A stretch of 31,405 nt of DNA from an uncultured Bacteroidales bacterium (lineage in GTDB: Bacteria; Bacteroidota; Bacteroidia; Bacteroidales; Paludibacteraceae). The stretch lies in the NCBI GenBank assembly GCA_900542355.1, contig UQNE01000019.1, forward strand, positions 1 through 31,405, read 5' to 3'. A program made the translations under genes and the position numbers. This document shows positions 1 through 7,005 of the stretch, piece after piece; position 1 is the first letter of the stretch; the number at the start of each line of letters is the position of its first letter. The notes below the pieces were generated by a model. The model worked only from the letters and a program-made list of their open reading frames with translations. It did no database searches and had not been told where the DNA came from.

Positions 1-55
1 TAGTATGTGATTAGTATGTGATTAAGCGAATCCGACCATAGTCTGATAATACCCA
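1..55. repeat. Left copy of 55-bp terminal inverted repeat
   Basis: The first 55 bases are identical to the reverse complement of the last 55; base 56 is the first mismatch. The repeat itself contains an 11-mer (TAGTATGTGAT) twice in tandem at its outer end. A short version of this 11-mer also occurs near 106 and 28128. It could be the edge of a mobile or dispersed repeat, but exactly 55 nt also matches a common de Bruijn k-mer, so the sharp boundary may come from assembly. Confidence 0.9.
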
Positions 56-133
56 ATCCAATAAAAAAGACTTACAATACAACAAAAAAGATTAACATCA
101 CATACTTTGTAAAGTTAATCCGCCCCCTAAAAT

Positions 134-222
134 CCCTAGAATATCTAGAGCACCTAGATTCCCTAGAACACCTAGATTCCCTAGAACACCTAGAATACCT
201 AGAAAATATCTAGAACACCTAT
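134..222. repeat. 9-bp tandem repeat, CTAGANNNN units
   Basis: About ten head-to-tail units start with CTAGA followed by four variable bases (AACAC, TTCC, ATAC and similar), one of them with two extra bases. Two adjacent 18-bp pairs are identical. Read on the minus strand it would encode a Leu-Gly-rich repeat, but no convincing gene contains it. It is probably a non-coding minisatellite. Confidence 0.8.
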
Positions 223-380
223 AACCCCATAAAAAAAAAGAAAAGAAATAGAAAAAATCGAATACATTGCCCCCGCCCGCGAAGTGTCCCCGCTGCGGGC
301 TTGCCAAGCCCGCAAAATTCTCCGTGAAAGCGTAAAAATATACCCCACAGACAAACAAAAGCCCCCTCGTACAGTATTAT
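223..380. other. Gene-free spacer with one short hairpin
   Basis: This A-rich then GC-rich spacer lies between the tandem repeat and the CRISPR array. The only structure seen is a perfect 8-bp stem with a 3-nt loop (295-302 pairing with 306-313, GCGGGCTT/AAGCCCGC). It has no T-run on either strand, so it is not an obvious terminator. No supported gene was found. Confidence 0.5.
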
Positions 381-555
381 AATCCTTGTGAAATTATAGT
401 CTCGGAGCAATAGGCGAGTGTAAATCCTGCGCCTATTGACAGAGCATCTTAATCCTTGTTTTAGTGGAAGATAGTCTCGGAGGAGTTCAATCCAAATTTT
501 GTAGGTAGACTTTATTATGTCTTAATCCTTGTTTTAGTGGAAGATAGTCTCGGAG
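381..555 (-). CRISPR. Orphan CRISPR mini-array, 3 repeats and 2 spacers
   Basis: Two identical 36-bp repeats lie at 447-482 and 520-555. A third, degenerate copy at 381-407 has the same ends (AATCCTTGT...ATAGTCTCGGAG) but lacks about 5 bp in the middle. The spacers are 408-446 (39 nt) and 483-519 (37 nt). On the minus strand the repeat begins CTCCGAGAC and ends ACAAGGATTAAGA, resembling the ATTGAAAC-type 3' handle of type I and III arrays. The degenerate repeat then falls at the leader-distal end, as is usual. Both cues point to minus-strand transcription with the leader above 556. No cas gene occurs in the window, so the type is not assignable. Confidence 0.8.
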
Positions 556-960
556 AGCATACTATGTAACTCTCTGAAAACCAATAGACTGAATAAAAAG
601 ACCGCTCGTTTTATTCCAAAAAAGTGTACCAAAACGCACTGCAAAGGTACACAAAATAATCCAATCACACAAGCCCATTAGGCAGTTTTCATGCATTTCT
701 ATCCTTTTCCTCGCACACATAGCAACCGTCACGATAAAAACAAGCAATTGTTACAACATCCCACAAGCCCAAATGAAGAAATTAATGTCTAATTATATGG
801 CAATTAATGTTTCCCCTTCTATTCTGGGACTAGTAGAGTTCTAATCGCAATTAACGGGGTTTTCCCCCCCCGAAACCTATCGGTTTTAATGGCACTTTAA
901 TGGAGTTTAATGGAGAACCCAATGACATCCGCAGCAAAAGAAATTAATGTTTTCCCTGCA
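556..960. other. Gene-free stretch: putative CRISPR leader and repeat debris
   Basis: The AT-rich part next to the array (about 556-770) is where the leader would be expected if the array is read on the minus strand. From about 780 to 960 there are fragments such as ATGGCAATTAATGTTT (797-812) and TTTAATGGAGAACCC, similar to motifs at 20288, 20323, 20463 and, inverted, near 31217. They look like decayed copies of a dispersed intergenic repeat. Short reading frames here have no recognisable protein features. Confidence 0.45.
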
Positions 961-994
961 AACAAAACAGGCTGCCCGACATCGTCAGACAGCC
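961..994 (-). terminator. Rho-independent terminator of the 1068-2525 operon
   Basis: On the minus strand, 994 to 970 forms a nearly perfect 11-bp stem (GGCTG/CAGCC outside, CTGAC/GTCGG inside with one G-T pair) and a GAT loop. It is followed by a T-rich tail (TGTTTTGTT). It lies 74 nt past the stop of the barrel gene and ends that operon. Confidence 0.75.
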
Positions 995-1067
995 CGTCAG
1001 TTCGGTCTATATAGCCCACACCTTATTATATAGGGGTTATGCAGTCCGGTAGAAACAGTTTTGCGGA

Positions 1068-1544
1068 TTAGAACTTATAGCGAACACCGAGGGTGATACC
1101 CGAGTAGAGACCTGCACCATAGAAGCCTGCACCGCCGTCGTAGAAATATGCACCGATATTCGGACGCCAGTCGAAAGAGAGTTCCAGCGGGAACCAGAAA
1201 TCGTAACCTACACCAATGTGTCCGACAACACCTGCATAACCACCGGTAATACCCCAGATGAAACCTGCGCCGCCACCGACACCCATAGCCCAATGCCACT
1301 CACCTTTGTTATTCCAAGGGATAGAGGTATTGAACGGGTCGATCCAATCGTAGGTACAAGTTGCACCAATACCTGCAAAAGCAGGCACCTCAACAGCCAA
1401 GTCAATCATATTAGCAGCACCCAAGTTGTGCTGATATGAGAACGATACACCGTAACCAAGGTTTACACCGATTGCACGGGGTTGTGCATTGACATACGCA
1501 ACGCTCGCAATTGCCATCAAGGCAACAAGTAAGTACTTTTTCAT
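1068..1544 (-). CDS. Small outer-membrane beta-barrel protein, function unknown
   Basis: The 158-residue protein opens with a clear Sec signal peptide (MKKYLLVALMAIASVAYVNA, cleavage after Ala20). The mature part of about 138 residues is rich in Gly and aromatics in alternating patterns (GVNLGYGVSFSYQH, GVVGHIGVGYDFWFP, GAGLYSGITLGVRYKF) and ends in Phe, typical of outer-membrane barrels. The size suits an eight-stranded barrel. It starts 33 nt after the lipoprotein gene, so the two are probably cotranscribed and both act in the outer membrane. No specific family was recognised. An inner-surface or secreted beta-rich protein is the alternative. Confidence 0.8.
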   Translation of the reverse strand: MKKYLLVALMAIASVAYVNAQPRAIGVNLGYGVSFSYQHNLGAANMIDLAVEVPAFAGIGATCTYDWIDPFNTSIPWNNKGEWHWAMGVGGGAGFIWGITGGYAGVVGHIGVGYDFWFPLELSFDWRPNIGAYFYDGGAGFYGAGLYSGITLGVRYKF

Positions 1545-1577
1545 ACTGAAATTAAATGTTATTATAGAATGATTTGA

Positions 1578-2525
1578 TTAGTTAGCCATATTAGGATTAC
1601 TGCTGTACCATACATACGCAGCGCCACGACCCTGCGTCTCATAAGTGCCGTTGTAGTTGGTCAGTTTGCCACGCAAGATAACAAAGTCACCTACCTGCAC
1701 TTGCGATATGTCGGTAAACTTCTTCTTTCCTACGGCATACACTTGATAAGCATAGAAAGTCGAAACAGCCGATGCATCCGAGGTCGGCGCAATGATAAAG
1801 TTCGCATTGCCAAAGCCGCTAATCGCCGTAGCGCAGTCGCTATTCACACTGCGGATATAGCCTTTTACATACACGCTATCTGTCGTACTCTGCCCGCTGC
1901 TAAGCGTTTCGCACAGCGCATTGGCTTGATACACATTCAGCGTACCTTCCGGCACTACCACACCCTCGGGGTCAGGAGTAATAAGGGTCGTATCAATCTT
2001 TCCGTTAAAGATAGGGTTGCTCGAAGAATAGATATGCGCCGCACCACGCCCCACGGTCTCATAAGTACCGTTGTAATTAGTCAGTTGCCCATAGATTACC
2101 ACATAGTCGCCTGCGGCCACCGCCTCGGCTGATTGCAGTTTCTTTCCCTCTTTGCCATACACTTGATAGGCATAGAAAGTGCGGGTGGACGACCCCGTGC
2201 TTACATCCGACATATAAAACATCGCATTGCCATAACTCGTTACGGCATTAGCATGCCCCGAAGCCACATTCTGCACCCAACCCTTTACATAGTATTTCTC
2301 CGTAGTGCTAGTGCCGCTGGCTAATTGCGAGCAGATTGCGCGTGCTTCAGCCACGGTAATGGCACTGTCGGGTATCTCCACACCCTCGGGAGCAGGAGCA
2401 GAGGGAATGGCGTCCGGATTATGATCATTGTTGCCCGGACCGTTGATATAAGGCGGTTCTTGACAACTCACAACGCTGATGGCTATTGCCAAAAGGGCAA
2501 AAAAAAGTGTGCGGGATGACTTCAT
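1578..2525 (-). CDS. Lipoprotein with two tandem OB-fold-like repeats
   Basis: The chosen start gives 315 residues with a lipoprotein signal (MKSSRTLFFALLAIAISVVSC, lipid-anchored Cys21). An upstream in-frame ATG at 2600 is unlikely because it overlaps the promoter at 2598-2628. After a Pro-rich linker come two homologous domains (about residues 55-170 and 190-312). Each runs TVAEA...STT..YYVKG, a YGNA/FGNA-F segment, FYAYQVY, a VGDFVIL strand and a closing LTNYNGTYET.GRGAA motif. Such domains occur in many Bacteroidales surface lipoproteins and are thought to be OB folds, possibly binding carbohydrate or nucleic acid; the ligand here is unknown. It heads a two-gene operon with the barrel protein. 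Confidence 0.85.
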   Translation of the reverse strand: MKSSRTLFFALLAIAISVVSCQEPPYINGPGNNDHNPDAIPSAPAPEGVEIPDSAITVAEARAICSQLASGTSTTEKYYVKGWVQNVASGHANAVTSYGNAMFYMSDVSTGSSTRTFYAYQVYGKEGKKLQSAEAVAAGDYVVIYGQLTNYNGTYETVGRGAAHIYSSSNPIFNGKIDTTLITPDPEGVVVPEGTLNVYQANALCETLSSGQSTTDSVYVKGYIRSVNSDCATAISGFGNANFIIAPTSDASAVSTFYAYQVYAVGKKKFTDISQVQVGDFVILRGKLTNYNGTYETQGRGAAYVWYSSNPNMAN

Positions 2526-2597
2526 CTGTATCAGTTTGTAGCGTAATAAAAAAGTATTCTGCTTTCGTACAATGGCATAACCCTGCGAGAAAGCGCA

Positions 2598-2628
2598 CAA
2601 AGGTAAGCAAATTCTCTGATATACACAA
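2598..2628 (-). promoter_or_regulatory. Bacteroidota promoter of the lipoprotein operon
   Basis: On the minus strand TTTG (ending at 2626) is followed by 20 nt and TACCTTTG (2605-2598). This fits the phylum's primary-sigma consensus and gives a leader of roughly 65 nt before the ATG at 2525. It is back to back with the infC promoter. Confidence 0.75.
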
Positions 2629-2664
2629 ACATAAAATAAAAAAACGCATATTTTTATCGAAAAA

Positions 2665-2696
2665 TTTGTCGGTCTCAGAAAAATGTAGTAACTTTG
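2665..2696 (+). promoter_or_regulatory. Bacteroidota promoter of infC-rpmI-rplT
   Basis: TTTG at 2665-2668, 20 nt, then TAACTTTG at 2689-2696. Transcription should start near 2703, leaving a leader of about 100 nt. That leader contains a possible 5-bp G/C stem (2753-2757 with 2773-2777). Confidence 0.8.
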
Positions 2697-2786
2697 CGCG
2701 CTTTTTCGTGGGAAGGGCTTTTGTATTGCTCTTCGCGGATTGGCAGAAGATTGGGGGTGCTTCCTACCAAGTCCCCCGCCACTAAC

Positions 2787-2803
2787 AGGAGGAAAAAACT
2801 ATA
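2787..2803 (+). promoter_or_regulatory. Perfect Shine-Dalgarno before an AUA start codon
   Basis: AGGAGG (2787-2792) lies 8 nt before an in-frame ATA (2801-2803). The frame is open from there into infC and the 16 added codons are basic and hydrophilic, as in IF3 N-termini of this phylum. Shine-Dalgarno sequences are rare elsewhere in this window, so this one probably fixes the start. Confidence 0.75.
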
Positions 2804-3355
2804 GCAACAACACCCAACAGACCACAGCGTGGTCGCGTAGAAAAAGAGATGCCCAATCGTATCAACGATAAGATTCGCGGCGTCAGTGAAGTTCGCCTCG
2901 TAGGCGACAATGTAGAGCAAGGTATCTACTCATACCAAGCCGCAATGCGTATGGCAGATGAGCAGAACTTAGACTTGGTGGAGATTTCTCCCAATGCTGC
3001 ACCTCCTGTTTGCCGAATTCTCGATTATCAGAAGTTCCTTTATCAAAAGAAACGCAAAGAGAAAGAGGCTAAGGCCAACTCGAAGAAGATGGAGGTCAAG
3101 GAGATTCGTTTCGGACCGCAGACCGATGACCACGACTACAACTTCAAGTTGAAGCATGCGCAAGAGTTCCTCAAAGAGGGCAACAAAGTAAAAGCGTATG
3201 TGTTCTTCCGCGGGCGTAGTATCGTCTTCAAAGAGCAGGGTGAGTTGCTGTTGGCGCGTTTTGCCAACGACCTCGCTGAGTATGGCAAACCCGAGGCGGT
3301 TCCTAACCTCGAAGGCAAGCGAATGATACTCAACCTCTCGCCCAAAAAGCAATAA
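2801..3355 (+). CDS. infC: Translation initiation factor IF-3, AUA start
   Basis: IF-3 binds the 30S subunit, keeps it apart from 50S and checks start codon and initiator tRNA. The N-domain has the family signature RINDKIRG..VRLVGDN. It is followed by the lysine-rich linker (about residues 75-95) and the C-domain (EIRFGPQTDDHDY, KVKAYVFFRGR, ending LSPKKQ). From the first ATG (2849) the protein has 168 residues; from the ATA at 2801, behind a perfect AGGAGG, it has 184. I prefer the longer form. E. coli infC starts at AUU and is thereby repressed by its own product, so an AUA start suggests the same control here. It is first in the infC-rpmI-rplT operon. Confidence 0.93.
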   Translation: MATTPNRPQRGRVEKEMPNRINDKIRGVSEVRLVGDNVEQGIYSYQAAMRMADEQNLDLVEISPNAAPPVCRILDYQKFLYQKKRKEKEAKANSKKMEVKEIRFGPQTDDHDYNFKLKHAQEFLKEGNKVKAYVFFRGRSIVFKEQGELLLARFANDLAEYGKPEAVPNLEGKRMILNLSPKKQ

Positions 3356-3374
3356 ACCCATTTTGCCTCCTCCG

Positions 3375-3432
3375 GGCTTTGTGCAATAGCCAGTCTATCT
3401 GCTTTCGTAGCAGGCAGACGGTCCGCAAAGCC
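3375..3432 (+). promoter_or_regulatory. Structured infC-rpmI spacer, possible L20/L35 control element
   Basis: The 168-nt spacer between infC and rpmI folds into an outer stem GGCTTTG/CAAAGCC closing an inner stem GTCT...AGAC, capped by CTGCT/AGCAG around TTCGT. In E. coli and Firmicutes, L20 represses its operon through RNA structures in this operon. The equivalent role here is inferred from position and structure only. Confidence 0.4.
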
Positions 3433-3523
3433 GCGAGGAACACACGGTGAAAAACAAGGGTCAAAAGGCTTCCCCCTTAGGCTGCCTGAGACCTTATTTA
3501 ATAACTCATAAAAACTAAACAAA

Positions 3524-3721
3524 ATGCCAAAGGTAAAAACTAATTCCGGTGCAAAAAAGAGATTTACTCTTACCGGAACCGGTAAAATTAAGCGTAAACA
3601 CGCTTACAAGAGTCACATTCTGACTAAGAAAACCAAGAAACAGAAACGCAACCTTACTCATGTTGCAATGGTGGATCAGACCAATATGCGCTCGCTCCGC
3701 GAGATGCTTCTGCTCCGCTAA
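3524..3721 (+). CDS. rpmI: 50S ribosomal protein L35
   Basis: This 65-residue, very basic protein has the L35 signature MPKVKTNSGAKKRF followed by TGTGKIKR..A.KSHILTKKT. L35 is a late-assembling protein of the large subunit near the L33/L15 region. Length and motif match the family fully. It lies in the conserved infC-rpmI-rplT order, 31 nt before rplT, after a structured spacer that may control translation. Confidence 0.98.
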   Translation: MPKVKTNSGAKKRFTLTGTGKIKRKHAYKSHILTKKTKKQKRNLTHVAMVDQTNMRSLREMLLLR

Positions 3722-3752
3722 GTATTAACCACCAAAACTAAGTAGAACAACT

Positions 3753-4103
3753 ATGCCAAGATCAGTAAATCACGTCGCTTCTCGTAACCGTCGTAAGAAG
3801 ATCATGAGCCTCACAAGAGGCAATTTTGGTGGCCGTGCCAATGTGTGGACTGTTGCCAAAAACACTTGGGAGAAAGGTCTCCAGTATGCTTATCGCGATC
3901 GCAAGACTAAGAAACGCAATTTCCGCGCTCTGTGGATTCAGCGTATCAATGCCGCTGCTCGTTTGGAGGGTATGAGTTACAGCCAACTTATGGGCGCACT
4001 CAAAAAATCGGGTGTCGTTATCAACCGCAAGGTGTTGGCTGACCTCGCTATGAACCAGCCACTCGCATTCAAGGCTATCGTCGAGAAAGCAAAAAACAAC
4101 TAA
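3753..4103 (+). CDS. rplT: 50S ribosomal protein L20
   Basis: The 116-residue protein shows the L20 pattern: MPRSVNHVASRNRRKKI at the N-terminus, then a long basic helix (YAYRDRKTKKRNFRALWIQRINAAAR), then the globular end with GVVINRKVLADLA. L20 binds 23S rRNA early in 50S assembly and in several bacteria represses its own operon. It is the last gene of the operon and is followed by a strong terminator. Confidence 0.98.
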   Translation: MPRSVNHVASRNRRKKIMSLTRGNFGGRANVWTVAKNTWEKGLQYAYRDRKTKKRNFRALWIQRINAAARLEGMSYSQLMGALKKSGVVINRKVLADLAMNQPLAFKAIVEKAKNN

Positions 4104-4145
4104 GAACCTAATTCACAAACTTGCGTTTGTGCAGAATGTTAGCAA

Positions 4146-4189
4146 AAGGGAGCATACCTTCGGGTGCGCTCCCTTCTCTGTTTATTTTT
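4146..4189 (+). terminator. Rho-independent terminator after rplT
   Basis: A 13-position stem (AAGGGAGC..., 4146-4158 with 4163-4175, one mismatch and one wobble) is closed by a TTCG tetraloop. The tail CTCTGTTTATTTTT is T-rich. It separates the ribosomal operon from the kinase genes. Confidence 0.88.
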
Positions 4190-4227
4190 GTATTGAACTA
4201 ATTATTTCAAAGATATTTAGGGCAAAA

Positions 4228-4259
4228 TTTGCAAATGTACGCAAAAAAGGGTATCTTTG
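4228..4259 (+). promoter_or_regulatory. Bacteroidota promoter of the deoxynucleoside kinase operon
   Basis: TTTG at 4228-4231, 20 nt, TATCTTTG at 4252-4259, 58 nt before the first kinase ATG (4318). It probably drives both kinases and the recombinase gene. Confidence 0.8.
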
Positions 4260-4317
4260 CACTCGCAATACAAAATGAGGACTGCAAGCAAGAGGATAGG
4301 TATTGCTAATCGAACTA

Positions 4318-4932
4318 ATGTATATTGCCATAGCAGGAAATATCGGTGCCGGAAAGACAACGCTAACCAAGATGTTAGCACGCCATTACGGTTGGGAGCC
4401 ACGCTTCGAGAGCGTGCGTTTCAATCCCTATTTAGAGGACTACTACACCGACATCCCTCGTTGGTCATTCTGCCTCGAAACCTATTTCTTAAAGGAGCGA
4501 TTCAAGGATATGTTGGCTGTACAAGCCGCTGAAAACACGATCGTACAAGACCGTAGCATCTTCGAGGGAGTGTATGTGTTCGTGGCCAACAACTACCACC
4601 GTGGCGACCTGTCAGAGCGGGACTACCATACTTATATGGAGTTGTTCGAGTTGATGAAACTCAAGATGAAACGCCCCGATATGATGATCTATTTGCGCAA
4701 GTCCGTGCCGAGCCTCATCGCTCAAATACAAAAGCGAGGACGAGACTACGAGAAAGGAATGCAGATCGACTACCTCAAAGATCTCAACGACCGATACGAG
4801 GAGTTTATCTACCACCTATACGACGGCAAAGTGCTGGTCATCGAGTCCGATAACTTAGATTTTGAGCATAATGCGGCAGATTTTCGGTATATCATCGACA
4901 AGATTGATGCGCAGTTGTTCGGACTATTCTGA
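4318..4932 (+). CDS. Deoxynucleoside kinase, first of a tandem pair
   Basis: This 204-residue enzyme phosphorylates deoxynucleosides with ATP (dGK/dAK family, salvage of dNTP precursors). It has the P-loop GNIGAGKTT (residues 7-15), the DRS motif (VQDRSIFEG) that places a catalytic Asp and Arg, and a lid with KRGRDYE. I start it at ATG 4318 because the second kinase begins at the same position (M.IAIAGNIG.GKTT); a TTG at 4303 would add five residues. It is closely related along its whole length to the next gene, by eye over half identical. Base specificity cannot be read from the sequence. Confidence 0.92.
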   Translation: MYIAIAGNIGAGKTTLTKMLARHYGWEPRFESVRFNPYLEDYYTDIPRWSFCLETYFLKERFKDMLAVQAAENTIVQDRSIFEGVYVFVANNYHRGDLSERDYHTYMELFELMKLKMKRPDMMIYLRKSVPSLIAQIQKRGRDYEKGMQIDYLKDLNDRYEEFIYHLYDGKVLVIESDNLDFEHNAADFRYIIDKIDAQLFGLF

Positions 4933-4958
4933 TTGAAACACAATTAATTACAAGAGAT

Positions 4959-5606
4959 ATGCATATAGCGATAGCGGGAAATATCGGTTGTGGCAAGACC
5001 ACACTCACCAAGATGTTAGCGAAACATTATGGTTGGAAACCTGCCTTTGAAACCGTAGAGTTCAATCCCTATTTGGAGGATTTCTATGCCGATATGAAGC
5101 GGTGGGCATTCAATCTGCAGATTTTCTTTCTCAATAAGCGTTTCAAAGATGTAGTGGAGATTTCCAAGTCGAACGACTACATCATCCAAGACCGCACTAT
5201 CTACGAGGATGCGCGTATCTTTGCGCCCAACCTTCACGACCAAGGTTTTATGTCCGACCGTGATTTCGACAACTATCAAGACCTCTTTGATCTGATGATG
5301 TCCTTGGTCAAAATGCCCGACCTGATGATTTATATCCGTGCTTCTATCCCTACTCTGGTGGCGCAGATTCAAAAGCGCGGACGCTCCTACGAATCCGGCA
5401 TGCGTATCGATTACTTGCAAGGTCTCAACGATAAGTACGAGAAATGGATCAGCGAGTACAAAGGCAAACTGCTGATTGTGGACGGTGATACCATCAAGTT
5501 CGGCGATAGCGCAGACGATTTCCGCAAGATTACCGACCAGATAGATGCCGAGTTGTTCGGCTTGTTCCCCTTCGAGCGAACCGACGAGGTGGGCAAAGAG
5601 ATCTGA
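4959..5606 (+). CDS. Deoxynucleoside kinase, second of a tandem pair
   Basis: The 215-residue paralogue lies 26 nt after the first kinase. It keeps the P-loop GNIGCGKTT, the DRT/IYED version of the DRS motif and the lid KRGRSYE. It ends in a short extension after the shared DAELFGLF segment. Differences cluster in the middle (KRWAFNLQIFFLNKRF against PRWSFCLETYFLKERF), the area that shapes the nucleoside pocket, which suggests a different base preference. Tandem dGK/dAK pairs forming heterodimers are known in lactobacilli; whether these two associate is an inference. Confidence 0.92.
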   Translation: MHIAIAGNIGCGKTTLTKMLAKHYGWKPAFETVEFNPYLEDFYADMKRWAFNLQIFFLNKRFKDVVEISKSNDYIIQDRTIYEDARIFAPNLHDQGFMSDRDFDNYQDLFDLMMSLVKMPDLMIYIRASIPTLVAQIQKRGRSYESGMRIDYLQGLNDKYEKWISEYKGKLLIVDGDTIKFGDSADDFRKITDQIDAELFGLFPFERTDEVGKEI

Positions 5607-5620
5607 CAACGGCAGACACC

Positions 5621-6631
5621 TTGATAGAAAAATTCTTAGAATATATTGCCATCGAGAAAAAATACTCGCAGCACACGGTAGATGCCTACCGCGATGACTT
5701 GCGAGATTTTTGTATGTTTTTGGGGCTGACCGATGTGTCGGAATTCGACCCTACCCGAGTGGACGAAACCGATGTCAAACAATGGTTGCTCCACCTCGTA
5801 GAAGTAAAACACAACCGGCCGCGTAGCGTGCGGCGCAAACTCTCAAGCCTGCATAGCCTATACAAATTTCTCCTGTCGCAAGAGATAGTCAAGCGCGACA
5901 TCACCCGTCGTGTCATCGCGCCCAAAGCCGACAAACCGCTGCCCGTGTTCTTCAAAGAAGGGGAGATGGAGCGTGCCACCGAGATGGATGCCGAGGCAGA
6001 TGATTTCGAGTCGATACGCAACTGCCTTATCATCGAAATGCTCTACCAAACGGGTATGCGTGAGGCTGAGTTGATCGGACTCAAAGATACCGATATCGAT
6101 TTCAGTCTGCAGCAGATTCGCGTCTTCGGTAAGCGCAAAAAAGAGCGGGTAATACCTATCGGTGAATCGCTTATCTCGCAGATTCACACCTACTTAGAGG
6201 CACGCGCCGACTTGCTCAACGGTTTTCCTGCTCCCGCTTTTTTCGTGCGCAAAAAGGTGCGCTCGGGCGAGATAGCACCGCTCGGCAGCACAACTGTCTA
6301 TGCTATTGTTCGTGCGCGTATGGGCGAAGTCAGTACGCTCAAGAAACACTCCCCCCATGTTCTCAGACACACTTTCGCCACTACTATGCTCAACAACGGT
6401 GCAGACATACGCACCATACAAGCCCTCCTCGGGCATGCACGCCTATCCACCACACAAATCTACACCCACACCACCTTCGAGCAGGTGCGTGAAGAGTACA
6501 ACTTCGCCCACCCACGCGCGCAGAAAAAGCAGAGAAACCCCCGCTCTGCGAATAGCAATACCCAGGACAGCCTTTCCAATAACGGCGACACAAAAAAAAC
6601 AATCTCCGAGTCCGGCAAGAAAAACTCCTGA
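5621..6631 (+). CDS. XerC/XerD-type tyrosine recombinase
   Basis: The protein (336 residues) has an N-terminal SAM-like DNA-binding domain (residues 1-95) and a catalytic domain. The catalytic set is complete: Arg147 (TGMREAEL), Lys171 (GKRKKER), His246 and Arg249 (HVLRH), His272 (LLGHARLSTTQ) and Tyr281 (IYTH). It matches chromosomal Xer proteins up to AHPRA (about residue 300), where most end. A polar tail of about 36 residues rich in Asn, Ser and Lys follows. The start is a TTG 14 nt after the second kinase stop; no ATG fits the N-terminus. Its probable role is resolving chromosome dimers, but no dif site was recognised. Confidence 0.9.
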   Translation: MIEKFLEYIAIEKKYSQHTVDAYRDDLRDFCMFLGLTDVSEFDPTRVDETDVKQWLLHLVEVKHNRPRSVRRKLSSLHSLYKFLLSQEIVKRDITRRVIAPKADKPLPVFFKEGEMERATEMDAEADDFESIRNCLIIEMLYQTGMREAELIGLKDTDIDFSLQQIRVFGKRKKERVIPIGESLISQIHTYLEARADLLNGFPAPAFFVRKKVRSGEIAPLGSTTVYAIVRARMGEVSTLKKHSPHVLRHTFATTMLNNGADIRTIQALLGHARLSTTQIYTHTTFEQVREEYNFAHPRAQKKQRNPRSANSNTQDSLSNNGDTKKTISESGKKNS

Positions 6632-6883
6632 TACAACTTACATATTGCTATTTTCTTTCCTATTTTTCTTTCTTTTTGTCATCCCGACTTTGTCGAAACT
6701 TCGTCGAACTCTTGTCGAGACCTCACCGAGACCAAAGCCTGTCTGTCCTAAGTGTCATTTTGCTACTTTTCCTTTCCGAACGCTTACAAATTGATTTTTT
6801 AGACATTTGTGTGCCTATATAGATGCAAAAATGGTGTGGGACGATGTTATTTCCCGATTTTTACTATCTTTGCTGACAAGTTG
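6632..6883. other. Gene-free spacer upstream of the nitroreductase
   Basis: The 250 nt before the promoter start T-rich and contain a run of related words (TTGTCGAAACTTCGTCGAAC, TTGTCGAGACC). A second, weaker -7-like box TATCTTTG lies at 6865-6872 without a matching TTG. No gene is supported. Confidence 0.4.
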
Positions 6884-6914
6884 TTGCGTATGTGCAGAAA
6901 AAATTGTAACTTTG
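6884..6914 (+). promoter_or_regulatory. Bacteroidota promoter of the nitroreductase gene
   Basis: TTG at 6884-6886, 20 nt, TAACTTTG at 6907-6914, 91 nt before the ATG at 7006. It may also serve pdxA and alaS downstream, since no terminator separates them. Confidence 0.75.
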
Positions 6915-7005
6915 CACGCTCAATCTGCGCTTTGCGTACGCCATTCAGATAAGACCCAAAACGCATCATCGAGCAACAGAAACATTCGACTAAAAATGCA
7001 ATAGT

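Noticed and set aside
295..313. Hairpin as a terminator
   Set aside because: No T-run follows on either strand.
98..358. Leu-Gly-rich frame on the minus strand made from the 9-bp repeat
   Set aside because: Composition comes from the minisatellite and a homopolymer stretch. There is no signal, promoter or homology.
5016..5609. Minus-strand frame opposite the second deoxynucleoside kinase
   Set aside because: It is a shadow of the kinase gene, without a promoter or known motif.
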